Positions 38,796 to 47,749 are shown, counted from the stretch's first letter. The stretch: DNA of 64,000 nucleotides from Labilithrix sp. (GCA_019637175.1 JAHBWD010000025.1:1-64000); one strand, 5' to 3'. A program made the numbers and translations. Notes: generated by a model from the sequence alone, not told the origin.

Positions 38796-40004
38796 ATGAA
38801 GGGCCGCACGGTCGCGCTGGCGATCACCGGGAGCGTCGCCGCGTACAAAGCGGTCGAGGTCGCGCGCCTCTGCGTGAAGGCGGGCGCGAAGGTCTTGCCG
38901 CTCATGACCGCGTCCGCCGCGCGCTTCGTCGGCCCCGTGACGCTCTCGGGGATCACCGGCGAGCCGGTCGCGATCGACATGTGGGATCCGGCCTATCCCG
39001 GCGAGATGCACGTCGCGATCGCGGCGCGCGCCGACGTCGTCGCGATCGTACCCGCGACCGCCGACGTGATCGCGCGCATCGCGCAGGGCCGCGCGGACGA
39101 CGTCGTGACCGCGACGGTGCTCTGCGCGCGCGCGCCCGTGGCGATCGCGCCGGCGATGCACCCGAACATGTGGTCGCACCCCGCGGTGCAGCGCAACGTC
39201 GCCGAGATCGCGCGGCAGGGGAGGACGACGTTCATCGGGCCGGTGCACGGCGAGGTCGCCTCGGGCGAGAGCGGCCTCGGGCGGATGGAAGAGCCCGCGC
39301 GAATCTTCGAGGCCCTCGCGGCGCTGGTCGCGCCGCGCGATCTCGCGGGGAGGAGGATCGTCGTCACGGCCGGGCCGACCCACGAAGCCATCGATCCGGT
39401 GCGCTTCCTCGGCAATCGATCGAGCGGGAAGATGGGCTTCGCGATCGCCGCGCGCGCGGCCTCGCGCGGCGCCGACGTGACGCTGATCGCGGGGCCGGTC
39501 GCGCTGGCGACGCCGCCGGGGGTGTCGCGCGTCGACGTCGAGAGCGCCGAGGAGATGCAGCGCGCCGTCGACCGCGCGCTGGGCGACGATCTCTCGCGCG
39601 CCGACGCGCTCGTGATGGCGGCCGCGGTCGCCGACTTCCGGCCGAGCGCGCCGAGCGCGATCAAGATCAAGAAAGACGCGGGGGCGCCCGCGATCGCGTT
39701 GGCGAAGAACCCCGACATCCTCGCGTCGGTCGGCGCGCGGCGGAGCGGAGCGCGCCCCGTCCTCGTCGGCTTCGCGCTCGAGACGGGCGACGACGCGACG
39801 GTGCTCGCGTACGCGAAGAAGAAGCTCACCGAGAAGAAGGTCGATCTCGTCGTGGCCAACGCGGCGCACGAGTCGCTCGGTCACGCGGCGAGCCGCGTCG
39901 CGATCGTGGCGGGCGAAGGCGCGGAGCCGTTCAGCGAGGGCACGAAGGAGGCGCTCGCCGACCGGATCCTCGATCGGCTCGCCGCGCTCGCCGCGCGTCG
40001 ATGA
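38796..40004 (+). CDS. coaBC: Bifunctional phosphopantothenoylcysteine decarboxylase / phosphopantothenate-cysteine ligase
   Basis: 402 residues. CoaC half (about 1-185): flavoprotein start ALAITGSVAAYKAVEVAR, active-site His in GEMHVAIAAR, and PAMHPNMWSHPAVQRN. CoaB half (about 190-400): VVTAGPTHEAIDPVRFLGNR, AAVADFRP and the late AYAKKKLTEKKVDLVVANAA. Full length and complete motifs indicate working coenzyme A biosynthesis steps 2 and 3, cytoplasmic. The stop abuts the convergent HTH gene. Confidence 0.96.
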   Translation: MKGRTVALAITGSVAAYKAVEVARLCVKAGAKVLPLMTASAARFVGPVTLSGITGEPVAIDMWDPAYPGEMHVAIAARADVVAIVPATADVIARIAQGRADDVVTATVLCARAPVAIAPAMHPNMWSHPAVQRNVAEIARQGRTTFIGPVHGEVASGESGLGRMEEPARIFEALAALVAPRDLAGRRIVVTAGPTHEAIDPVRFLGNRSSGKMGFAIAARAASRGADVTLIAGPVALATPPGVSRVDVESAEEMQRAVDRALGDDLSRADALVMAAAVADFRPSAPSAIKIKKDAGAPAIALAKNPDILASVGARRSGARPVLVGFALETGDDATVLAYAKKKLTEKKVDLVVANAAHESLGHAASRVAIVAGEGAEPFSEGTKEALADRILDRLAALAARR

Positions 40005-40562
40005 TCATCGCGCGTCGCGCGCGTCGAGCAGGTCGACGATCGCGCGCGCCGCGTCGTCGGGCTTGCCGCGCGGGACGATCGCGCGGAGCGCGAGCTTCGC
40101 CAGGGCGGAGACCCGCGGCGGCGCGTCGTACACGACGAGGGCGACGTTCGCCGTACGCGCGGTCTTCTTGAGCGCGCGTATCGCGTCGATCGCCTTCACG
40201 TCGCTGCACTCCGCGTCGATCGCGAGCACGTCCGGCGGATCGCTCGCGACCGCGAGCAGGCCGTCGAGGGCGTTCGTCCACGAGACGGCCGAGGCCCCGC
40301 GCGCCTTGCACGCCTTGGCGATCGCGCGCTGCGCCGCGCTCGGTCGGCCGATCACGACGACGTTGCCCGCCGGGCTCGCGATCGCGCGCGGCATCGCGAG
40401 CCCGTTCTTCTCGCAGTAGGCGCGCACGTCGTCGGTGCGGACGCGGTACTGCGCGCCCGGCGTCTTGATCGCGGGGAGCTTGCCCTCGCGGATCCAGAGG
40501 TAGACCGTCTTCGGATGAAGCTCCCAAAGACGCGCGAGCTCCGAGGGACGCAAGAGCGCCAT
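40005..40562 (-). CDS. Excisionase-type HTH protein with receiver-like domain
   Basis: 185 residues. The N-terminal ~60 residues form a MerR/excisionase-type winged HTH (LLRPSELARLWELHPKTVYL ... EGKLPAIKTPGAQYRVRTDD). Residues about 65-180 resemble a two-component receiver fold (VVVIGRPSAAQRAIAKACKA; DVLAIDAECSD), with an Asp at the expected strand-3 end but unusual loops and no clear Thr/Lys switch pair, so phosphorylation is doubtful. Genes abut coaBC tail to tail. A dedicated or orphan regulator; the target is not known. Confidence 0.78.
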   Translation of the reverse strand: MALLRPSELARLWELHPKTVYLWIREGKLPAIKTPGAQYRVRTDDVRAYCEKNGLAMPRAIASPAGNVVVIGRPSAAQRAIAKACKARGASAVSWTNALDGLLAVASDPPDVLAIDAECSDVKAIDAIRALKKTARTANVALVVYDAPPRVSALAKLALRAIVPRGKPDDAARAIVDLLDARDAR

Positions 40563-40672
40563 CGCCCCGAACTATACGCCGGTTGACGGCGGGGCCTCAC
40601 CTCGACTAGCAAGCCGCCTCGTGGCGGGCTTCGCGACGTCGTCGCGCGGCTGTCGCCACACGCGCGTGGTCG

Positions 40673-40688
40673 TGGCGCAATCCCTGCC
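40673..40688 (+). promoter_or_regulatory. Possible sigma54-type promoter before the cobalamin riboswitch
   Basis: TGGCGCAATCCCTGCC has GG/GC at -24/-12 spacing and ends just upstream of the riboswitch. A promoter must exist here, but the motif is short and could be chance. Confidence 0.3.
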
Positions 40689-40689
40689 C

Positions 40690-40834
40690 CCAGGGTGCGC
40701 GTCCACACGGGAAGCCGGTGAAATACCGGCACGGCCCCCGCCACGGTGACCGGCGACGATCTCGAGCGTGCCACTGGGAAGATTCCTGGGAAGGGCTCGA
40801 GGGAGGATGACCCGGAAGTCCGGAGACCGGACCT
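40690..40834 (+). promoter_or_regulatory. Cobalamin (B12) riboswitch
   Basis: Recognisable class signals in order: GGGAAGCCGGTG-AAATACCGGCACGGCCCCCGC (the highly conserved P3-P4 region, 40709-40741), GCCACTGGGA, CTGGGAAGG, and GATGACCCGGAAGTCCGGAG near the 3' end. The order and spacing match the adenosylcobalamin riboswitch family. It is 67 bp before the ATG of the propeller-like lipoprotein gene and on the same strand, so it controls that gene. I cannot tell the AdoCbl from the methyl/aquo subtype by eye. Confidence 0.9.
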
Positions 40835-40862
40835 CGCGCGGAGACCTCTCGAGAGCAAAGGT

Positions 40863-40887
40863 GATCCGCGCGGGGCGTGCGCGGATC
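40863..40887 (+). other. Hairpin between riboswitch and start codon (possible expression platform)
   Basis: GATCCGCGC (40863-40871) pairs perfectly with GCGCGGATC (40879-40887) over a 7-nt loop. The GGGGTG ribosome-site-like sequence and A7 tract follow at once, then ATG 40902. No U-run follows, so it would act on translation, not as a terminator. Confidence 0.45.
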
Positions 40888-40901
40888 GGGGTGAAAAAAA
40901 G

Positions 40902-42251
40902 ATGAATCGGAAGTGGTTTGCGCTCGCCTTCGTGGCGCCGGCGCTCGGCGCGTGGGCCGTGGGCTGCGGTGACGACGAGATCTACGACGGCAACGACGCC
41001 GGCACGCTCGACGGCGGGCCGCTGCCCGACGTGGGCCCGCTCCCCGAGCCCGACGGCGGCCCGCCCCGCATCGGCTGCGGCGACGCCGGCGGCGCGCCCG
41101 CGCGGTTGCTCCTCTCGTTCAACACGGTGCCGACGAGCGAGCTCTCGGCGTTCAACCTGGCGACCAAGATGGTCGACGGGAAGAACCAGTACACGAGCGA
41201 CTTCGGCACGACGTACACGTTCGGCGCGGATCCCTACATCCTCGCCCAGGAGGCCGATCGCGTGATCCGCCTCGACGCGCGTGAGCCGTGGAAGGCCGTG
41301 TCGAGCTGGAACGTCCGCGGCGACGACGCGCTCGACGGCGGGATGCCCTACGCGAACCCGTCGGCGATCGTCGTGCCCTCGTGCACGAAGGGCTACGTGC
41401 TCCGGTTCAACCGGAACAAGATCGCCGTGGTCGACACCGACGTCGTCGCCGACGGCGGCGCGCCGGCGAGCTACATCGATCTCGCGCCGCTGCTCCAGGC
41501 GGGCGATCGCGACGGCATCGTCGAGATGACGAGCGCGCTCTACGTGCCCGGAAAGAATCGGATCTACGTGCTGCTCGGCAACACCGACTTCACGAAGATC
41601 GCCGGCGACGGCTACACCGCGCTCTGCGCCGACACGAAGCCCACGATCGCCGCGATCGACGCGACCACCGGGCAGCTCGTGTCGCTCGGCGGCACCGGGC
41701 CCGGCGGCTCGATCGAGCTCGCGGGCTACAACCCGCCGCTCGGCACGCCGCTCTGGTACGACGCGGCCGGCGATCGCCTCCTCGTGCTCTCGGCGGGCTG
41801 CAACACGGATCTCGGCGACGGCGGCGCGGGTCCCATCGAGCGGCGGCGCGTCGAAGAGGTGAACCTCGCCACCGGCGCCGTCAAGACGCTGCTGCCCCTC
41901 GACACGCAGGGGTTCCCGGGCGGCTTCGTGTTCATCGATCAGAACCGCGCCGCGCTCGCGTTCTTCGGGCAGGCGTTCCTCTGGAACCCGGCGGAGACGA
42001 CGCTGGGCCCGGAGATCCCCGGCGGGCTCGACTACCTCTCGTACGACGGCCAGGGCAACATCGTCGGCGCGCGCGTGAAGTACGTGATGGAGGACGGATC
42101 GTTCGTCCCCGGGCCCGTCGAGATCGTGTCGGTGCCGTACACCGACGCGGGAGCGGTCGACGCGGCTTCGGTCTCGGTCCTCGGCGCCGATCCGTTCACC
42201 AAGAACCGCGGCGGCTTCCTCTCCGGCGCCGAGGTCTGGCCGCGCCCGTGA
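40902..42251 (+). CDS. B12-riboswitch-controlled lipoprotein, beta-propeller-like
   Basis: 449 residues. Signal peptide with lipobox AVGC (Cys about 21), an Asp/Gly/Pro-rich tether (about 22-60), then repeated four-strand-like blades with periodic D-x-G and aromatic positions (SELSAFNLATKMVDGKN; PYILAQEADRVIRLDAREPW; GYVLRFNRNKIAVVDTDVV; KPTIAAIDATTGQLVSLGG). This suggests a seven-bladed or similar propeller at the cell surface. It is the only gene directly behind the cobalamin riboswitch. BtuG of Bacteroides is a B12-binding surface propeller lipoprotein, so a similar role is plausible; no sequence identity to BtuG is claimed. No TonB receptor is adjacent in this window. Confidence 0.8.
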   Translation: MNRKWFALAFVAPALGAWAVGCGDDEIYDGNDAGTLDGGPLPDVGPLPEPDGGPPRIGCGDAGGAPARLLLSFNTVPTSELSAFNLATKMVDGKNQYTSDFGTTYTFGADPYILAQEADRVIRLDAREPWKAVSSWNVRGDDALDGGMPYANPSAIVVPSCTKGYVLRFNRNKIAVVDTDVVADGGAPASYIDLAPLLQAGDRDGIVEMTSALYVPGKNRIYVLLGNTDFTKIAGDGYTALCADTKPTIAAIDATTGQLVSLGGTGPGGSIELAGYNPPLGTPLWYDAAGDRLLVLSAGCNTDLGDGGAGPIERRRVEEVNLATGAVKTLLPLDTQGFPGGFVFIDQNRAALAFFGQAFLWNPAETTLGPEIPGGLDYLSYDGQGNIVGARVKYVMEDGSFVPGPVEIVSVPYTDAGAVDAASVSVLGADPFTKNRGGFLSGAEVWPRP

Positions 42252-42260
42252 TCCGCTAGA

Positions 42261-43178
42261 ATGGTGCGGGCGATGCGCTGGATCTTTCACATCGTCCGCA
42301 CCGAGGAGCTCGGGTGGGGGCGCGACGGCCGCTACGCGCCGCCGTCGCTCGCCGCCGAGGGCTTCATCCATGCATCCTACAGGGATCGCGTCGGCGAGAG
42401 CGCGCGGCTGTATTTCCCGGAGGGCGCGTCGCTGCGCGTCCTCGCGATCGATCCGCGAAGGCTCGACGTGCCGATCGAGATCGCGGAGACGCCGCGCGGG
42501 CCGATGCCGCACGTTCGCGGGCCGATCCCGGTCGACGCCGTTCGCGTCCTCGAGCCCGAAGCGGTCGAGAACCACCCCGACGGCGTGACCGGGACACGGA
42601 TCGCGCTCGTCGCGTTCGAAGGGATGACGCTGCTCGATCTCGTCGGCCCCCTCGACGCGCTCTCGCGAATCGAGACGATGGGCATCGACGTCACGACGAG
42701 CTGCGAGGTCGTCGCGCTCACGCGCGGCGACGACCGCGCGTCCGTCTGGGCCGCGTGCGGGGCCGCCTTCAGCGTCGCGCGCTATCGCCCGGCGCTCGAC
42801 GCGTTCGACGTCCTCGTCGTGCCCGGGGGCATCGGAACGCGCGCGCTCGAGCACGACGCCGAGGCGATCGCGTGGATCGACTCCTTCCCACGCAACCGGA
42901 TCACCGCCTCGGTGTGCACCGGCTCGCTGCTCCTCGGCGCCGCAGGGCGCCTCGCGGGCCGGCGGGCGACGACCCACCGAACGGCGATGGGCGAGCTGGC
43001 TCGCTTCGGGGCGACCGCGATCGCCGAACGGATCGTCGACGACGGTCAGCTCGTGACCGCCGGCGGTGTGACCGCGGGGATCGAGCTCGGTCTCCACCTC
43101 GTGCGCCGCCTCGCAGGCGACGGCGCGTGGAAGCAGATCTCGACGCAGATGGAGGTCTTCGGGGCGTCAGTCGACTGA
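42261..43178 (+). CDS. DUF952 - DJ-1/PfpI fusion protein
   Basis: 305 residues. N-terminal DUF952 domain (about 1-100: WIFHIVRTEELGWGRDG, EGFIHASYRDRVGES), then a DJ-1/PfpI domain (about 112-300: RIALVAFEGMTLLDLVGPLD, VCTGSLLLGAAGRLAG) with the nucleophile-elbow Cys219. The segment RRATTHRTA matches the isonitrile hydratase/AraC-type amidase-like subgroup. The order implies two enzymes or sensors working on linked substrates. It may share the riboswitch transcript, being 9 bp after the lipoprotein gene. ATG 42273 (MRWIF) is an alternative start. Confidence 0.83.
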   Translation: MVRAMRWIFHIVRTEELGWGRDGRYAPPSLAAEGFIHASYRDRVGESARLYFPEGASLRVLAIDPRRLDVPIEIAETPRGPMPHVRGPIPVDAVRVLEPEAVENHPDGVTGTRIALVAFEGMTLLDLVGPLDALSRIETMGIDVTTSCEVVALTRGDDRASVWAACGAAFSVARYRPALDAFDVLVVPGGIGTRALEHDAEAIAWIDSFPRNRITASVCTGSLLLGAAGRLAGRRATTHRTAMGELARFGATAIAERIVDDGQLVTAGGVTAGIELGLHLVRRLAGDGAWKQISTQMEVFGASVD

Positions 43179-43247
43179 CGTCGGATCCGGCCCGGCGCCA
43201 TTTTCCCGAACGCACCTCGAGGCACGCGCCTTGCGTGACGTCGCCGC

Positions 43248-44378
43248 GTGCTTCGACCGATCTCGCTCTGGATGATGGCCATGGGCCTCGGCCTCTCCGC
43301 GTGCTCGGCGTCGCCGGGCGTGCCCGCGCCCGCGCCGCCGGGGGAGAGTCGCGAGCCCGTAGAGCCTCCGGCGCCCGACGAGCAGGTGGCGGCGTGCGCC
43401 GCGCAGACCTCGAAGCTCCAGGCCGGCCTCGACAAAGCCCACGGCAACGACACCGACGCCGTGATGGTCGTGAAGGACCCGTCGTGCGGGATGCGCGTCC
43501 TGACGAGCGGACCGTCGAAGCTCGACGCGTCACACCTTCATCGCATCGGCAGCGTGACGAAGACCTACGTCGCCGCGGTGATCCTCACGCTGGCGAGCGA
43601 GGGCGCGCTCGGCCTCGAAGACCCGGTCGCGAAGTTCGTATCCGGCGTGACGGGCGGCGACGAGATCACGGTGCGTCAGCTCCTGACGCACACGAGCGGG
43701 CTCTTCAACTACACGAACGACGAGCAGTTCCTCCAGGTGGCGCGGAAGAAGACGTTCACGCCGCGCGAGCTCGTCGATCTCGCGCTCGCGAACCCGCCGT
43801 CATTCGCGCCGGGCGAGGGCTGGGAGTATTCGAACACGAACTACATCCTCCTCGGCATGATCGCGGAGGCGGCCGGCAAGGCGAAGATCGGCGCGCTCGT
43901 CCGCGCGCGCGTCTTCGCGAAGGTCGGGCTCGCGGCGACGTTCTTCGACGGCGAAGAGCCCGTCGGCGGCGAGCTCGCGATCGGACGCGACGGGTGGGGC
44001 AGGGACGTCACGCGCTTCGCCGATCCGTCGTGGGCGTGGGCCGCCGGCGCGATGGTCGCGTCCCCCGCGGACACGGCGACGTGGATCGAGGCGCTCGGCG
44101 CCGGCACCTTCCACGATCCCGCGACGCAGGCGCAGATGCTCGTGCCCACGACGACCGACGACAAGAACCTCGGCTACGGCCTCGGCGTGATGCTCTTCGG
44201 CCGCGCGATCACCGGCGGCGCCGGCCCCGGGATCGGCCACGGCGGCGATCTCCCGGGTTATCACACGCAGGCGTTCTACTTCCCGGAGAAGAAGACGACG
44301 CTGGTCGCGATCGTCGACTCCGACGCCGAGAGCCCGAACGACGTCAGCGTCGCCGCGCTCGAGGTTCTCTTCCGCTGA
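43248..44378 (+). CDS. Serine hydrolase lipoprotein (beta-lactamase/esterase class C family)
   Basis: 376 residues from GTG. Lipoprotein signal with lipobox LSAC, Pro-rich tether, then a class C beta-lactamase-like fold with S102-V-T-K105, Y194-S-N and H331-G-G. All three motifs of the serine beta-lactamase/DD-peptidase/esterase superfamily are there. The activity could be peptidase, esterase or lactamase. Located outside the cytoplasm. Confidence 0.9.
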   Translation: MLRPISLWMMAMGLGLSACSASPGVPAPAPPGESREPVEPPAPDEQVAACAAQTSKLQAGLDKAHGNDTDAVMVVKDPSCGMRVLTSGPSKLDASHLHRIGSVTKTYVAAVILTLASEGALGLEDPVAKFVSGVTGGDEITVRQLLTHTSGLFNYTNDEQFLQVARKKTFTPRELVDLALANPPSFAPGEGWEYSNTNYILLGMIAEAAGKAKIGALVRARVFAKVGLAATFFDGEEPVGGELAIGRDGWGRDVTRFADPSWAWAAGAMVASPADTATWIEALGAGTFHDPATQAQMLVPTTTDDKNLGYGLGVMLFGRAITGGAGPGIGHGGDLPGYHTQAFYFPEKKTTLVAIVDSDAESPNDVSVAALEVLFR

Positions 44379-44387
44379 TCAATCCGA

Positions 44388-45041
44388 TCAATCGAGGCGC
44401 TCGTAGCGATAGGCCGAGAAGCGGCCCGAACCCGATCCGCTCTGGAGCGGAACGTAGGTGGTGAAGCCGTTCGGCGAGGCGTCGATGCGGTACTCGACGA
44501 CGTTGCCTTGACCACGGCCGCAGAGGATCGTGCGCGAGAGCCTGCCGTTCGCGAGCTTCCAGCTCATCGTGAGCTTCGTCGTCGGGTTGCCGTTGGTCCC
44601 GTTCGACGCGTAGTACTGCTTGGTCGCCGTGAAGAACACGGTCGTGCGCGACGACCCTTGCTGCGGGTTGGTTCCGCCGTAGTCGACGATCGACGTGACC
44701 CCGTACAGGCCGGGCGTGATCGCCGTGAGCGGCATCGTCTGCGCGGGCGGCGGCGACGGATTGGCCGTCGACGCGACGAGGGCGCCCTGCGGCTCGAGGT
44801 CGTGGCAGTCGGGCTCGGGGAGCTCGTTCACCGTGAGGCCCGCGTCGACCGGGCCCGCGTCGACCGGGCCCGCGTCGACGGACGGAGGCGGGCCTCCGGC
44901 TTCGGGCGCCGGCGGCGCCGCGTCGGGACGCGCGACGACGTCGCCGGCGCCGAACAGATCGGCGTTGCCGTCGCTGCCGCCGCACGACGCGACCATCACC
45001 ACGAACGGAGCGATGAAGCACGGAGCGAGCGAGCGGCGCAT
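44388..45041 (-). CDS. Lipoprotein of unknown function
   Basis: 217 residues. Lipobox VASC, then a D/A/P-rich tether with a tandem PVDAGPVDAGPVDAG-like repeat (about residues 50-65), and a beta-rich C-terminal region (GLYGVTSIVDYGGTNPQQGS ... ILCGRGQGNVVEYRIDASPN). No family recognised. Surface-exposed lipoprotein is the safe call. Confidence 0.68.
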   Translation of the reverse strand: MRRSLAPCFIAPFVVMVASCGGSDGNADLFGAGDVVARPDAAPPAPEAGGPPPSVDAGPVDAGPVDAGLTVNELPEPDCHDLEPQGALVASTANPSPPPAQTMPLTAITPGLYGVTSIVDYGGTNPQQGSSRTTVFFTATKQYYASNGTNGNPTTKLTMSWKLANGRLSRTILCGRGQGNVVEYRIDASPNGFTTYVPLQSGSGSGRFSAYRYERLD

Positions 45042-45067
45042 GCCTCGAACGTAGCGCGCTTCGCGGT

Positions 45068-46696
45068 CTACTTCGAGCCGCCGCGGACGCCCTTGCTCTC
45101 TTCGAGCGCCAGGAGGTAGTCGCCGAGCATGCGCCCGCGCCCCTTGATCTCCTCGGGGGTCGAAATCGCGCGCAGGATCCGATCGACGGCGACGCCGTAC
45201 CGCGCGTCGGGCACGACGCGCGCGAGGCGCGAGAACATCCGAACGGCCGTCACGTTGTCTTCGAAGGGTACGCGCCGCGTCGCGAAGACGCCGACGGCGT
45301 CGGGATCGGCGGTGCTCGCGAACATGCCGCCGCCGTCGTCGTCGACGAGCTCGCCGATCATGAAGTCGGCGATCTTGCGCGCCTCGCGGAGGTAGTCGTC
45401 GTTCTTCGTGACCTCGTGGAGGCGCACCAGCGCGAGCCCGAACGCCGCGTTGTCGGAGAGGTAGAGGACCTTCGGCGTCTTCTGCGGATCGATCGCGTCG
45501 TGCGTGATCCCGCCGCGCGCGCCCGCCCCGTGCGTCGCGAGCACGCGCCGCGCGGCCTTCTCCGCCGAGGCGAGCACCGCGACGTCCTTGGTGGCCTCGA
45601 ACATGGTGCAGTAGGCGCCGATCGCGAGCCCGTTCTCGCGACCGTACTCGTGCGTGTCGACGCGCGGCATGCCGCGCGTCAGCCGGCGCTTCTCGTCGAG
45701 CGCGTAGTAGTCGTGGCCGTTCATGAACGGCTTGTCGCGATCGTGCGCGTTCACGTCGGCGTCTTGCGACGCGTAGAAGGCCCCCTCGGGCCCCTTCATG
45801 AAGCGATCGAGGTAGCCGAGCATCGCCTTCGCGCGCGCGAGGTGCTTCGCCTCGCCGGTCAACCGATAGGCGGTCGCGTAGTTGTCGAGCGCCGGCGCCT
45901 GGAACGTCATGAGCTTCTCGAAGTGCGGCGCGTCCCAGTGGCGCGCCGCCGAGTACTGGTAGATGCCGCCCCAGACCGGATCGATGAGCTTGCTCTGCTG
46001 ATCGAGGGTGAAGAGCACGCGGGCGCGCGCCTCCGCGTCGCCCTTCGAGGCTTCGTGCAGGGCCCACGCGTTGTTCCAGCCGAGGGGCGCCTTCTGCGTG
46101 CGGCCCCAGCCGCCTTGGGTCTCGTCCCAGTAGTCGTCGAGCTCGACGTCGGTGGCGTGCTGGATCCACGCGAGGTGCTCCTCGGAGAGCGCGGTCCGCG
46201 GGTTCTTCACCGGCGCGGCCGGAGCCGCGTCGTCGCGGCGGTTCGCGATGCCGCTGGCGACGACCTCGCGGAGGATCTCGCGGAACTTCTCGGGCGCGAT
46301 GTAGCCGCGGTACTTGCCGATCTCGGTCGCGTCCGGCGAGAACATCACCGTCGCCGGCCAGCCCCAGTCGCCGTAGCGCTCCTCGAGATCGGGCCGCGCG
46401 TCGACGTCGACCTTCACCGCGATGAAGTGCGCGCTCAGGATCTTGCGCACCTCGGGATCGTGGTACGTCGTCGCCTCCATCACGTGGCACCAGTGGCACC
46501 ACTCGGCGCTGCCATCGAGGACGATGTACTTTCGTTCCGCCTTGGCGCGGGCGAACGTCTCCGGAGAGAACGCGGCCCACGGCAGCTCCTCGCGCGGCGC
46601 GCCTTCGGCGAGGGCGGCGTTCGTTCGGGTCGCCGCGCGGGTAGACGCACATCCTACCCCGAGCAGAGCGACCAACAGGCACGCGGGCAGGCGCAT
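45068..46696 (-). CDS. Thioredoxin-like DUF255 (YyaL/SSP411-type) lipoprotein
   Basis: 542 residues. The N terminus looks like a lipoprotein signal (LLGVGC). Next comes a thioredoxin-like DUF255 domain (about 45-150) with the redox motif AEWCHWCHVMEATTYHDPEV, then an alpha/alpha barrel-like region (about 180-520) with the usual PxW and QDAD motifs (FYASQDADVNAHDRDKPFMN). Most family members are cytoplasmic and ~650-700 residues; this one is shorter and apparently exported. Possible role in periplasmic disulfide handling. Confidence 0.87.
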   Translation of the reverse strand: MRLPACLLVALLGVGCASTRAATRTNAALAEGAPREELPWAAFSPETFARAKAERKYIVLDGSAEWCHWCHVMEATTYHDPEVRKILSAHFIAVKVDVDARPDLEERYGDWGWPATVMFSPDATEIGKYRGYIAPEKFREILREVVASGIANRRDDAAPAAPVKNPRTALSEEHLAWIQHATDVELDDYWDETQGGWGRTQKAPLGWNNAWALHEASKGDAEARARVLFTLDQQSKLIDPVWGGIYQYSAARHWDAPHFEKLMTFQAPALDNYATAYRLTGEAKHLARAKAMLGYLDRFMKGPEGAFYASQDADVNAHDRDKPFMNGHDYYALDEKRRLTRGMPRVDTHEYGRENGLAIGAYCTMFEATKDVAVLASAEKAARRVLATHGAGARGGITHDAIDPQKTPKVLYLSDNAAFGLALVRLHEVTKNDDYLREARKIADFMIGELVDDDGGGMFASTADPDAVGVFATRRVPFEDNVTAVRMFSRLARVVPDARYGVAVDRILRAISTPEEIKGRGRMLGDYLLALEESKGVRGGSK

Positions 46697-46750
46697 CGTG
46701 CCGACATTACGCGCGAGCGGCCCGACCGGTTGCGCGCGCGAACGAGCGCT

Positions 46751-47749
46751 TCACGCGAGGCCGAGGAGCCGCCAGTCGAGGGCGTCGACGAAGCGGTCGG
46801 ACGTCTTGTAGTCCACCGTCAGGCGCGACCCGATCGCTTCGCCGCCGATCTGGAGGGGCATCGGGCGGGAGAACGTCATGCGCACCTCGGTGGCGAACCA
46901 GTCGGTCATGCCGCGGAGCGGATGCTCGCCCTTCCACAGCTTGGGGATGTCGCGCACCGCCGTGGTCGCGGCCTGATCGTAGACCCTCACGTTCATGAGC
47001 CCGAGGACGCGCTCGGCGAACGGGTAGGCGCGGAAGCCGTAGCCGAACTCGGGGCAGGTCGCCGCGCCGGCGACGCTGGCCATGCCCTCGTAGAGGATGG
47101 CGCCGCGGCCCACGTCGTCGAGGCGCACGATCTTGCGGTCGCGCGTGACGGTGAAGACCTCGCGCCCGAGGTTCTCGACGATGACGTGCGGGCGTCCGTA
47201 GACGACCGTCTTTGGCACCGTGCGAAAGAGCATCGCCGAGAGGTAGCCCCACACGCTCTTCGAGATGCGGCTCGACGGCGACGCCTCGACCTGGAGCCGG
47301 TAGTCGTCGAGGATCTGCGCGTCCCACCCGCAGCCGGCGAAGAAGGTGAGCACGTCGTTGCACGTGAGGAGGCCGTATCGCTTCGTCGGCACCGCGCCGC
47401 CGTGCGAGGCGAGCGCGCGGATGCACGTGTCGAGCTTGCGCGCGCCGAGCGCGTGCGCCCACGCGTTGCCGGTGCCGAGGGGCAGCGCGCCGATGGGAGG
47501 GAACGGATCGCCCTTCGGGATCACACGATCGAGCGCGTTCAGGAGCGCGACGGCGGATCCGTCGCCGCCGGCGGAGAGGATGCAGCGCGGATCTCGGATG
47601 GTGCGCAGCCAGCCTTCAACCTCTTGGATGCTCTTCGTGAGGCGAACGCTCGCGCCCGGGAGCGCCCGCGCGATCTGCACCGCGATGCGGCGCCCGCCGC
47701 GCTTGGCGTTCGCGTTCACGACGATGTGGAAGCCCCGACCTGCGATCAT
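46751..47749 (-). CDS. Diacylglycerol kinase-like lipid kinase
   Basis: 332 residues with the DAGK catalytic domain. GGDGS glycine-rich nucleotide loop (SAGGDGSAVALLNAL) and the LPLGTGNAWAHALGA segment are present, together with C-terminal beta-sandwich features (GFRAYPF, EVRMTFSRPMPLQI). Family members phosphorylate diacylglycerol or related lipids at the cytoplasmic membrane face. The plsC gene upstream ends 11 bp before its start, so the pair fits a phospholipid recycling or phosphatidate pathway. Confidence 0.9.
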   Translation of the reverse strand: MIAGRGFHIVVNANAKRGGRRIAVQIARALPGASVRLTKSIQEVEGWLRTIRDPRCILSAGGDGSAVALLNALDRVIPKGDPFPPIGALPLGTGNAWAHALGARKLDTCIRALASHGGAVPTKRYGLLTCNDVLTFFAGCGWDAQILDDYRLQVEASPSSRISKSVWGYLSAMLFRTVPKTVVYGRPHVIVENLGREVFTVTRDRKIVRLDDVGRGAILYEGMASVAGAATCPEFGYGFRAYPFAERVLGLMNVRVYDQAATTAVRDIPKLWKGEHPLRGMTDWFATEVRMTFSRPMPLQIGGEAIGSRLTVDYKTSDRFVDALDWRLLGLA

